This document shows positions 1 through 10,606 of a DNA stretch of 64,000 bases, one piece after another. The stretch is taken from NCBI GenBank assembly GCA_015680685.1, contig MNCI01037516.1:263429-327428 (forward strand), in the 5' to 3' direction. Made by a program: the position numbers and the translations under genes. Under the pieces are notes generated by a model. The model saw only the letters and a program-made list of their open reading frames with translations. It did no database searches and was not told where the DNA came from. How positions within the stretch are numbered: the stretch's first letter is position 1; every line of letters starts with the position of its first letter. Source of the DNA: Gnetum montanum (taxonomy: Eukaryota; Streptophyta; Gnetopsida; Gnetales; Gnetaceae).

Positions 1-740
1 GTTTATCTCCTATGCTAAGGGGTGAAGGGTTGAGAGACTAAAACTAACTCTAACTACAACGCTAAGTCCGAGCGTTAGCATCCATTCCCACTTACCATAC
101 ACACCCTGAACTATGCAACTGTGGCTACCAAACGCTAATCGTTACTGGGATTACCACACTTAATGCACGTGCTCGAAGCGGTCGTACTGAGGCACCTAAC
201 TAGCCTAAGTGTGACAAGCAGCCGATTCCTTAACTAGCTGTACACATCCATAGATGCTTGTAATTAAGTTTTACTTATCCCATGTTCTAGGAGATAAGGG
301 TGAGAGAATCTAATCGCGATGAGTAGCCGATTCCTTGGCTAGCCGTACACATTCTTCAATGCTTGTAACCAAGTCGTACTCATGCCACGTTACTAGGAAA
401 GCAATAAATAACATTAAATAAACCTATTCATGTACTGCAAGGTTTATCCACAAAGCTCGTCTTTATTGTCGTACACAACTTGCGTTCAGGTACAAAGCTA
501 CTCAAATAAAGAACTATTCACTTGGGGGACTCCTACTGCGGGCACATGGAAAATATTCTATCTCTAGGGTGATCAATCCACTAGAGCTTCGCTACTTCTA
601 GCCTAGGATGTGAAATGAAGAAAGTGCCGCCTCTTATTTATAGATTTGGCGGCGGGCCGTGATATCGCGTCTCATTAGTATGTGTGACGTGTATACATGA
701 TGGACATCTACTATGCAAAATGTAGGCTTCAAGATAGACA
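1..740 (-). mobile_element. E0: partial LTR of an Athila-like retroelement (cut by window start)
   Basis: The stretch around 530-660 matches the LTRs of E3 (44225-45070 and 53405-54260) in the same orientation: the phrase cctactgcgggcacatgg, then the aaaatattcta block, then a minus-strand TATAAATA box at 635-642. Positions 90-180 also follow the E3 LTR order loosely. The right boundary at 740 is inferred: the minus-strand start would be TGTCTATC, preceded by a purine tract (minus strand of 741-753) that could be its PPT. An internal direct repeat, 220-275 and 325-380 (period 105), is not seen in the E3 LTRs. The left end lies outside the window. Confidence 0.6.
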
Positions 741-2374
741 TCTTTCCCATTCCAAAGACATGTAATATAAGATCCTAAAGCACATGGGAAAGATTTCTTT
801 TATGGCTAAGTTGTCTTATCTAAGAGTAAAAGCATAATCCAATTAGCATATTTTTAAATTTGGATCATCAAGAAGAGATGAAAGATCATCAAAAGAGGTT
901 CTAATATTGAGAGAGAATTTTGAAATTTTCTAAGAAAGAGAAAGAGAGAAGAGAGTCCCTTCAAAGAGGAGAGTTGATCTCATCTTGAGCACTCTTATCA
1001 TGATCCATCTCTGGTCATTGTGTGAAATATTGAAAGAAAGTCATTCTTGCATGGCTTTGAGCCTTATGTTAGAGGGAGTGGTATGAGGATCTTGAGTATT
1101 GTCTATTCTTGAGTGTTTCATGTTTCCAAGAATTTTTACAATGATTTTCTATTGGTATTAGTAGATGTGATTCATGAGGCTTAAGAGAGCCTAGTATTTC
1201 TTAGTCGAAATGTCTAACTACACTCTCTCTTATTAGAGAACAAGATATTGGATAATTATGTAGAAATCTAGTGCATTTGTTCTTTCATTTGTCTAAGAGA
1301 ATCTCATTAATGTTAGTTGTGCTCTTAATTGAATTCTTTTTCTTTCTTTTTTTACATTCTACAAGTGTACAAATTTGGTCAAGAGTAAGAGTGTACAATG
1401 GAGGATGCATAAATTTTATTTATCTTCTAGAACTTATGAAATTTTTGTACAAAGAATATGTTATTTGTTGGAAAAAATATTCTCTCTATCAAATTATAGA
1501 TTCTCTCTAGCTGTGTCTCAACAAAATGGGGTTACCTGGCCAAATTATAGATATATATTATAAATATATAGCTAAACTAGTTTTGGCTAAGAGGCCACCT
1601 ACTAGATGTACATTAATAATGCTAAATAACATTATGTTTATAATGATTTAACTAAGAAAAAATATTTAACTTCATCCTTAACAACAATAATGATTTAAAG
1701 ATGTTCTGAGGAATATATGATAATGAAAACTACATGTTATTGGGTATGATTTTTTGAGCTTCAATAATGGATATTCCATAAATATTATATTGACAAGATA
1801 CATTTTAGATCTATGTGCATTTTTTTGATATAAAATATATCATGTTGGTGATATACAATACTAAAAATCATTTAATTACATTCTTAATTATGCAAAACTC
1901 CTTTAACCATATTCTTAAGTATGGAGTGAGAGTGGTGCCATACCAATTTTTGTGCATTATTTACTCTTTTTCTTATACTTTACAAGTGTTAAAAATTTGG
2001 TCATGAATAAGAGTGAATGATGCATGATGCATAAATTTTCTTGTTCATATGATGATCATAAATTTTTTTGATATCAAATCTTATTCTTCATCTAGAAGTC
2101 ATGAAATCTTATTCTTAATCTACAAATCTTATTATTCATGTGAAGGTCTTGAAACTTTTGATGCAAATACCTAATTCTTCCTTGAGGAATAAGATCTTCT
2201 TGGCTAAATTATAGGTATATGTTATAAATATATAACTAAGATAGTGATCCTGAGTCATCATTTAAAGGAATTATATAAAAATAAGGATTCAATAACATAA
2301 TCAATAGATTTCCCTTCAACATGCATGTTTCTCTCAAACTAGACTTTTAGCTTTTTAAAACTCTTTTATGTTGG
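741..2374. other. No gene; AT-rich DNA with an imperfect direct repeat
   Basis: No coding region is recognisable on either strand. A degenerate direct repeat of about 663-bp period is visible: 1330-1583 resembles about 1950-2246. Both contain a tttacaagtgt-like block, a TTTGGTCA block, and end in ggc(c/t)aaattatag followed by a TATAAATATATA run. It may be the 3' non-coding interior of E0 or older repeat DNA. Confidence 0.4.
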
Positions 2375-2379
2375 ACTAC

Positions 2380-3306
2380 TGATGAGTGTCAAAGTGTCAC
2401 ATTGATGGGCCACCATCGACAGGGCCTCATTTACATGGTGTTGCCCCCATCGACAGGGCAACATCAACATAGCGTTTGCTATGTCTACGGGGCCCCATCA
2501 ATGCAGTACTATAGCAAAAACTATAAATACATGCTCCCAACCATGTTTATGGGGATTCAAGTCATAGTAGTAGAGATCTTGTAGTTTGTTCATTTGAAAG
2601 TTAGAATATTTTCCCGAGTGCCCATAGTAGGAGTCAATGAGTGTATGGATCGTTATTCAAGCATTGTTGTACATGAGCACAATAGTGTATATAGTAATAA
2701 AAATGAGCTTCTTGATAAACCTTATAGCATTTCTGGATAGTTTAGATATTTATTCATGCATTTAATACTTTTAGTTATTTATTCAATATTTTTTAGTAAT
2801 TAAGTTAATTAAGTAATTAAGCGAGATAAGCTAGATATATTAAATACATAAGTACAACCGCTTCGACCGTAACATGTATTTTCTTGGTAATCCCAGCAAT
2901 GTTATTGCTTGGTGTACCTAGTAGTGTAGTGCTTGGTAATCCAACAGTGGATACATGGGTTCAAGATGTGCACAAAAAGTAGGACTAGATGCTTATGTTA
3001 GAATTAGTTAGAGACTAGTTAAGTGGTTAAATTAGATTAGTTGTTAAATTATTTCATCTCTCTACTCTAAGCACCAAAGAACATAAAACATAAAACAATA
3101 AAAAACATATGCCTTGATTACACTTATCCATACCTTTGTACATCACAAGCGTAATTGGAAAGACAATGAATGACCTTAGGACAAGGTTTACTTCCTAGAA
3201 GACTAGTATATTGGAAACTATAGAGTCCATGGAATTCAACCAAATCACGCATGAACGCTTCATGATTTGTATGGTTGGGTGTAGGGGCTACCTCAACTAC
3301 TCATCA
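2380..3306 (+). repeat. E1 5' LTR
   Basis: 927 bp, starting TGATGAG and ending CTCATCA, a perfect 7-bp terminal inverted repeat. It has a TATA box (ctataaatac, 2521-2530), so the R region should begin shortly after. The 3' part (R/U5, ending in the gttgggtgtagggg block) is shared with the E1 3' LTR, E4, and E3 in reverse complement. Confidence 0.93.
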
Positions 3307-3325
3307 TTGGCATCATTTCTAAGGA
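3307..3325 (+). promoter_or_regulatory. E1 primer binding site
   Basis: ttggcatcatttctaagga directly follows the 5' LTR. It resembles the tRNA-Asp-type PBS of Athila elements (TTGGCGCC...) with both CpGs changed to CA or TG. The equivalent site is ttggcaccattgttgggga in E3 and ttggtttcattactaggga in E4. Confidence 0.8.
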
Positions 3326-3456
3326 CTCTATTTGTTGAAATGTGCACTATATAGGATTAGTGAACATGATTAATATCGTTGGACAAACCCAAGGTCAACA
3401 TCACTCTCAATGACATATAATTACAAAAGCATACTAATGTTTTATTTGTTTGCAAA

Positions 3457-5712
3457 ATGTGTGCTTCTTCTTGTAGGCATGAAGATATCAAACTGTCGAT
3501 TCCACAATAGTGTAAGGTGGTATATACTTATCTAGATGAGTATGTGCTTGACTTCACCTTCATCCTACACCAAGATGAGCAACAACGATGGCATGATATG
3601 GAAGGAAACATTATAATGCCGCCCGCGCCCCCCCCCCCCGATCAATCTATATGAGTAATGCTACTTTGAACTCTTAATAAGTTAGGCATTTATGATCTTC
3701 AAGTGGAGTATGTTGTGCATGACTATGACTATTGAGACTACTGTCCCATTAATACACAGCGTAGGAGAGATTGATATCAAGAGAAGCATCATGAGGCTGT
3801 GAACGAGAAACACTTTACCAATCCCTTGTTCCTACTAAACCAAATCAATAATGAGGATCCCCCTCTAAGGATTCTCAACATGAAGAATCTCCACCCCCTG
3901 TTATTGGTGATGAATATGTGGCCTTAAACTTGTGATCTACTATTAACAAACCAAGTTTAGGAAAAAGTGCCAGTCAAGGCAAGGGATTGGATAAGCATCA
4001 AGATGATAAGAAAACTAATGAACATGGTTGTGATAACTAAAGAGGAATTGGTAGACACCATGGTGGTGTTAGTCCTCCTCCCTCTGCATCCTCTTCTTCC
4101 TCTTCTTCTAATTCTGACAAACTTCATAGAAAGAATAATCATAATGGAGATATTTAAAAAATACTAATAACTAAGCCCATAATGAACGAAAAGGGTAACA
4201 AAGGACATCATCAACAAAAATGAAATAATGATGATGATGAGCCTTTGTTGGCAACTCAAAGCATGCTTAACATTGCAGAGGTAGTTAAGATTTCAACTAA
4301 GCATGTGAAAGATAGTCGAATCAAGTGCTTAGACATGAACAATATTGCAAAATTTGAGGGGGGATATAACTTTGATTTACAGACACATCTACAAGCTATC
4401 CATGATGCCTATTCCTTGCAAAACATTGAAAATTATTGGCAAAAACTCAAACTCTTCCCTAGGATACTCATTAAGAAGGCTAAAATCTAGTACTGGTCCT
4501 TAGAGTTGGAATACATTTGCAGATGTAGTACTATGCTAGAACTATTTAATGACAAATACCAAACATGCTTTAGAGTGTCTAATTTGAGAAAGCAAATCCA
4601 AAGCTAGAAATAAGAAACACATAAACCCTTGGATGTAGCAATGCGAAGATATTATTCTCTCTTACATTGATGCCCTGGACATGGTTATTCTCAAAGGAAA
4701 CAACTTCGCCACATCATAGATGGGCTTAAAGTACAAACTAGAAGAACTCTTGGGATTTATGCCCAAGGGAGACTATCTAAATTGAGAGCTCATTAGATAC
4801 AAAGGTTGATAAAGTAGGTAGCAAAAGAAGAAGGTGAGTTGCGAAAAAGGAAAAGTGCAAAAGAATATAATAAGGATCCTTCCATAAGGAAAAGGGAGGT
4901 TTGATTTTATGATGAGGAGGAGTCACCACTTGACAAAGTAATGAATAGGAAAACCTTGCATACAAAAGTCTATTTCTAATATTTCAACAAAGGTTGATAA
5001 ATTATGGAACTCTTTAGATGAGAAATTTTAAAGTACTATGAAGATTGCTGAAGAATCCAAAGAGTGGAATAGTGATCGTGACTACAAAAGATAGAAAGAA
5101 GTTGAAGGTGGCTACTAAAAGTTAAGGACAAAGCTGCTATTGTAGAAGAAGTTGTGGAGATAGACTTTGATGATGATGTTGGATGTGACATTTGTCAATA
5201 TGAATATCCTAAGAGATGTTGCCCTATGGTATCACACTTACAAGAGTCTGGGGTGTACACATTGAATCCTTGACTAGCACGGAGCCAAACACCTAAACAA
5301 TTTTCTTATCCTCAAGGCAATCCAAGGTAATTCCATCAGAAACAACAAGCTTACTCTCCAAGGGAAGCTCCACCATAACCATATGAGAAATACCAGCAAT
5401 GGTACCAACCATAGTTGTGGGAAATGCCACTACCAAGACAACAGTATCATTATAGGCAACTAGATCCATATGGGTACTATGTTTAGAAATCCATTTCTCC
5501 ATGGAGCTCTACAAGTCATGCCTCATTCCAACATCACTATTACCCTTCAGAGTACCATTGAACTAATTCACCATATACTCAAGGGAAGCACCCATATCCT
5601 TACTACCCTTCTCATCCATCTACACATATCCCTCCACCCTCTAGCCAGTTACCTCCAACTCCGTCCATGTAGGATGAAATTTTCCCATAGCCACAACAAC
5701 AAAATTCTATAA
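3457..5712 (+). pseudogene. E1 gag, decayed
   Basis: The reading begins at the ATG at 3457 (MCASSCRHED) and corresponds to MSSSS... in E4 (63565) and MSSSHK... in E3. Stops occur every few tens of codons. Recognisable blocks shared with E3 are the LATQ(S)M... capsid segment near 4245-4420 and a Cys-rich, zinc-knuckle-like segment near 5185-5240 (CDICQYEYPKRCCP), followed by a proline/tyrosine/glutamine-rich tail. Gag would form the cytoplasmic virus-like particle. A run of twelve C at 3628-3639 is absent from the E4 equivalent. The tail ends at a deletion junction near 5712. Confidence 0.75.
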
Positions 5713-7430
5713 GGTTTGTACATTCACAATTGATAGCAACACATTATGCATGGAATCAACTAAAAGCCTAACATGTGCTTATGTCGAAGGTATGAATGAA
5801 CTTGAGCAAGTTTATTGCTAACTCTATGATGATGAAGATGATGATACCTATTGGGAAGAGTTGGAAATCCTTGATAATTTTAAGAAAGAGCCCCTAGAGT
5901 TAAAAAATCTACCAGCCAGCATGAAATATATATTTTTAAATAATGGTAAGCCAGCTATAATCAATGCAAATCCTACTCCTGAACAAAAAGACAAGTTATT
6001 GCGAGTGGTCAACAAATGTTCGACAACCTTTACTTGGTCATATCCTGAGTTGATTGGAATTGATCCACGAATATGCCAAGATTGTATCTACACCAACCTG
6101 ACCATGAAGCTAAGAAGGTAGCCACAAATGTAGCTAAATCCCAAATTAAGGTAGATCATCAAAGAGGAAATAGAACAACTCCTTAAGGAAGGGTTCATCT
6201 ATCCCATCACAAATAGTGGGTTAGCCCACTTGTAATTATGCTAAAGAAAGGTGGCAAGTGGTAGGTCTACATTGACTTTAGGCCATTGAACATGGCAACA
6301 ATCAAAGATCATTTTCCATTGTCATTTGTGGACCAAGTGTTGGACACAATTTCTAGGCATTGTTATTATAGCTTCTTAGATGGTTATAGTGGCTATAACC
6401 AAATCTAAATTGCATGAGAAGATCAGGTCAAGATAACATTCATGAGTGCCTGGGAAACGTTTGCATATTGTAAGATGCCATTTGGTCTATGCAATTCCCC
6501 TGCAACATTTCAACGCTTGGTCTTTAGTATTTTTAAACAATAGATTGGTAGCACGGTAAAAATATTTATGAATGACTTCTCTACTTATGGGACTACATTT
6601 GAGTAAGCCCAGGATCGCCTTGAGTAGGTACTAAAAAGATGTGTTGAAATAAATCTTAGGCTCAATTGGTAGAAAAGCCATCTAGTGATCCAAGAGGGCA
6701 TAGTACTAGGGAACCAAATTTCATAATAGGGGATTGTGATAGACCTAGAAAAGATAAGGGTCATCCAAGGAATCACATGCCAACCAAAGATCATCAAAGA
6801 CATCTGATCATTCCTTGGACAGACTAGCTACTATCGACAATTTATAGAGAATTTTTCTAGGATTACAAATGTTTTGATTAATCTTACAAAGAAATATGCT
6901 TTATTCATCTGGACCAAGGAATGTGAACATACATTTCAAAAAACTAAAAGAAAAACTCGTGAAAAATCCAATTCTATAGGCACCAAACTAGTCTATACCA
7001 TTTCACATAGTGATAAATGCATCTAATTGTGCCTTGGGAGATATGCTTACACAATTGGATGATAAGAAATATCCATATTACATCTACTACATAAGCTAAA
7101 GCATTGTGGATGCATAGTCAAATTACACCACAATTGAGAAAGAACTAATAGAAATGATGTCTCCTCTTCAAAATTTTAGGCACTATGTGCTTGTTTATAA
7201 GGTGTTTGTGCACATAGATCATAGTGCCATCCGCTTCTTGATGAACAAGCCAATAGTGAGTCCTCATTTCATATGGTGGCTTGTGATCTTGTAAGAATTC
7301 AATATCACAATGGTAGATCAGAAAGGGATTGAGAATGTGGTCATTGATCACATATCTTGATTAAGATGGGATAATAAAGAGGAGGAGAGTATACTCTCTA
7401 ATCAATTTCTAGATAAACTTCTCTTTACAG
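5713..7430 (+). pseudogene. E1 reverse transcriptase-RNase H, decayed; protease absent
   Basis: A continuous gypsy-type pol reading with stops. Its pre-RT block at 5861-6121 (ELKNLPASMKYIFL) is the Athila-type connector. RT motifs follow: FLDGYSGYNQ near 6370-6400, MPFGLCNSPATFQR near 6475-6515, and the catalytic FxDD box at 6565-6580 reading FMNDF, so the first catalytic Asp is Asn. The FLGQTSYYRQFI block (6810-6845) and an RNase H-like segment follow. Compared with E3, everything between the gag tail and the block before MNELEQV (5787) is missing, which removes the aspartic protease. Confidence 0.85.
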
Positions 7431-7439
7431 GAGTAATAA

Positions 7440-8767
7440 TTGACCAAATGCCCATAGAGACAAAATGGTATAATGGTGTCCTCTGTTACCTTCTCACTCG
7501 GGAGATGCCACAAGGTCTGGAATTTAGGAAGAAACAATAGTTTCTTAATTAGGAAAAGTACTTCATGGAAATCAATGAACATCTTTACAAGGTGTGCACT
7601 AATGGCCTAGTTCATTGGTGTGTACTTGATGCAAATTAAGTGCACATTCCCTAGGATGCTCACGAAGCCCCTTGTGGAGACCACTATGTAGGGAGACACA
7701 CTAACATAAAAGTTCTGATGGTAAGATACTATTAGCTTACAATTTTTAGGAATTCCCACCAGTTTGTCCAATGTTGTAAATGTTGTCAAAGAGATGGTGG
7801 GATGACCACATGAATGGAGGATCCTCAATAGTGGATTCAACCACTAGAGCTCTTTGACATATGGGACATTGATTTCATGAGTTCCATCACACCCATGTTT
7901 AATGGAAAGATGTATATCATCATAGTAGTTGACTACTACACCAAATGGGTAAAAACAACATCTTTCATTGACTGTACATCATCCACTGTTGCTAGAATTG
8001 TATAAAAAAATGTTATAAACAAGTTTGGGGTGCCACGTGCACTAATTTTTGACAATGGAACTCATTTTATAGGTGTCACTTTTTGAAAACTTATGCAATG
8101 CTTAGGGGTTGAACATAAATTAACAACATCTTATCACCCCCAATCCAATAGTTAAGTAGGGGTAACTAATAGGGAGATTACAAAGATCCTAATAAGGACG
8201 ATAAGCAAATATAGGAGAGACAAGAGCACAAAACTCAATGATGCCCTTTAGACCTACTACTCAACATGGAAACTTCCTATTGGCCACTCTCCCTATGAGC
8301 TAGTGTATAAAAAACTTCCAATGCTCCCAATTCAATCCAAGCTTCGTACACTCGTAATAACTTGTGAACTGAACCTTGACCTAAGTCTAGCACAAAAAGA
8401 AAGACTGGTCAACCTTAATGTGCTAGATGAAAATTGATTAGTGACCCTATCTTCAAGTGAACTTCACAAGGCATTCAAAAAATAATGATATGACCTTAGA
8501 ATATGAAAAATGAAATTTCAACCAGGAGATAAGTTTCTCTACTAGAACCCCACACATGTACCCCAGAAAATAAAATTGCAAATGTTGTGGGAGGGAACTT
8601 ATATAATTGATGAGCCCTTTCATTCTAGGGCCATAACCATATACAAACTTGAGAGCCCAAATAAAAAGTAGTTGGCCAACATCCAACAAGTAAAACCTTT
8701 CCATGAACCCAAGCAACCAAGTGCAACAAATACATCGATAGATGGACAACCATGCTTAATTTTTTGA
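7440..8767 (+). pseudogene. E1 integrase, decayed
   Basis: The integrase would join the cDNA to host DNA. The WDIDFM block at 7860-7878 keeps the first catalytic Asp and IFDNGTHF near 8044-8067 keeps the second. The expected Glu in the YHPQxNGQAE block reads YHPQSNS-stop-VG (near 8125-8162), so it is lost. The C-terminal region at 8453-8767 contains FQPGDKFLY and LWEGTYIIDEPF and ends at TGA 8765-8767. It aligns over its length with the E3 integrase tail at 47082-47408. Confidence 0.85.
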
Positions 8768-10606
8768 ATCTCCTTCTTCCAACTTAGTCATGGGGGAGAC
8801 AGGCAACCATGCTAATCATCCATATGGCTTCTTAATTTTTCTATTTTTTTACACATTTTTGTCTTTATAGTTGTTTATTTTATATCTTTTTTATTTTAAA
8901 ACTTCTTCCTATTTTACACCATCATTAGTATCTTTGAATCTTTCTTGAATAATTTACACTTTCTTATATATTTTACCTTGTTTTGTTTGAGTGTGATTTT
9001 AAATTTTTTCTAATAAATATGCTTTGTGCCAATAGGAAATAATGGTGTTGTAGCTACTACTAATGGTGGTTTGTGCTTCATGTTTTTTTTTGCTAATGTC
9101 TGGTTTCGATTTTCAAATTTTTGTACTGATGGCTCAGTCATGGTTTCTTTTTCATGGAATAGGTAGTGAGTCCATGACATCCACTAATTCACAAACTCTA
9201 TGATTTTCCTTGTTTTAGTAGTTTGAGGTTCCTTTCATTAAATAAACCTTTAATAAATTGATGACCATGGTAGTTTATGGAATTGGAAAGGATTCAAAGG
9301 TTTGTACAGGGTGTGACTTCAAGGAAACTCAATACTCTTTGTACTCTTCTACTAACTTTGGTGCTTGAGTATTTTTCATAGACTTCTTACTATTCCATGT
9401 CATCCAATAACAGGAAGTCAAATAAATTCTTTGCATGGTGTGGTTTCCATCCAAAAAGAAAAAAAAAGAAAGACAAATATAAAAGAAAAAAAAAACCAAA
9501 ACAAAAATAGAAAAAAACATGATAAAAATTCAAAGCACACCCCTTAGAGGGACTTCTTATGACCTCAATTTGGAATTCCATTCCACCTTCTCCATCATCC
9601 ATCTATACTAATCGTAATTCACCTCACTGTCGATGTCCATGTTCTTGATTCTGTTTCTTGATCTAACGTACTTGAATTATTTACTAGAATCTTCCAAGTT
9701 TTGATCCTTAACTTTCATTAACCATTAATCACCTATGGGGCCCACAGACTCCTTAGGTTGAGGATATGCAAGAACAAAAAAGGCATGTGCCTACTATGGG
9801 AAGGACCCACTTGCATATCTCTTGGGTGGGTTCATTAAGTACCTTATCCTTAGATACTCTTACAATCAAAATTTATTGTACACCGATCTTCTACAACACA
9901 CCATGTGCTCCTTTACATATTTTATTCATTAACCACATTCTTGATCAATATTTTCAATTTTTGAGCTTTCAAAGATCCTCTGCAATGATTTTATCATATT
10001 CTTGGCTTTTCTGGAACTCCATAGACATTAAGTTCATTGAAAAATTTCTTATATTTTTTGAGATATTAAAATTTGAAATTTTTTCCTATGGGCCTTGTAT
10101 ACAGGGCCCCATTGACAAAGCAGACCCATATACAAGGCCTAGTATATAGAGCCCCGCCGATGTAAGGGAAAAACAGTATATATATGTGTGACCCCACTTG
10201 AAAAATTTTATATTTTCTCACAAATGAGAAAGGATATTTTCAAATTTTTAGACCTCATAACTTCCTAACCATTTATCCAAATCACTTCATTCTTTGACCC
10301 TATAGCTATCAGAGGTAAGCTCTTCATCATAGCGACCACAAATGTACCATTTTTTAGAAAATTCTTTTTGCTATTTTTCTAACTCCCACAAAGGTTTAAA
10401 TAAGAAATTAACTGATAAACACCAAATTACAAAGAGTTAAACCTTCCCAACAAGCTTTAGTAATATTTATAATAAATAGTTAATAAAATAATTAATCTAC
10501 CATGGTCCAACCTTAGCCAAAGTGTAGCTAACTACCAAGAGAAGATATTCAAAACTTTAAAGTTACACATTATATCTACTAATCCATGGATGTGCTGTGA
10601 CCATAG
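8768..10606 (+). other. E1 spacer between integrase and third ORF
   Basis: No coding region is supported. It starts with a purine run (tgggggaga, 8791-8799) 24 bp after the integrase stop; E3 has the same arrangement. A poly-A/poly-T-rich block occurs at 9430-9530. The open frame at 9766-10149 has no recognisable domain and is probably chance. Confidence 0.5.

Noticed and set aside
9766-10149. 127-codon open frame in the E1 spacer
   Set aside because: No domain, no equivalent in E3, and the surrounding sequence is AT-rich.
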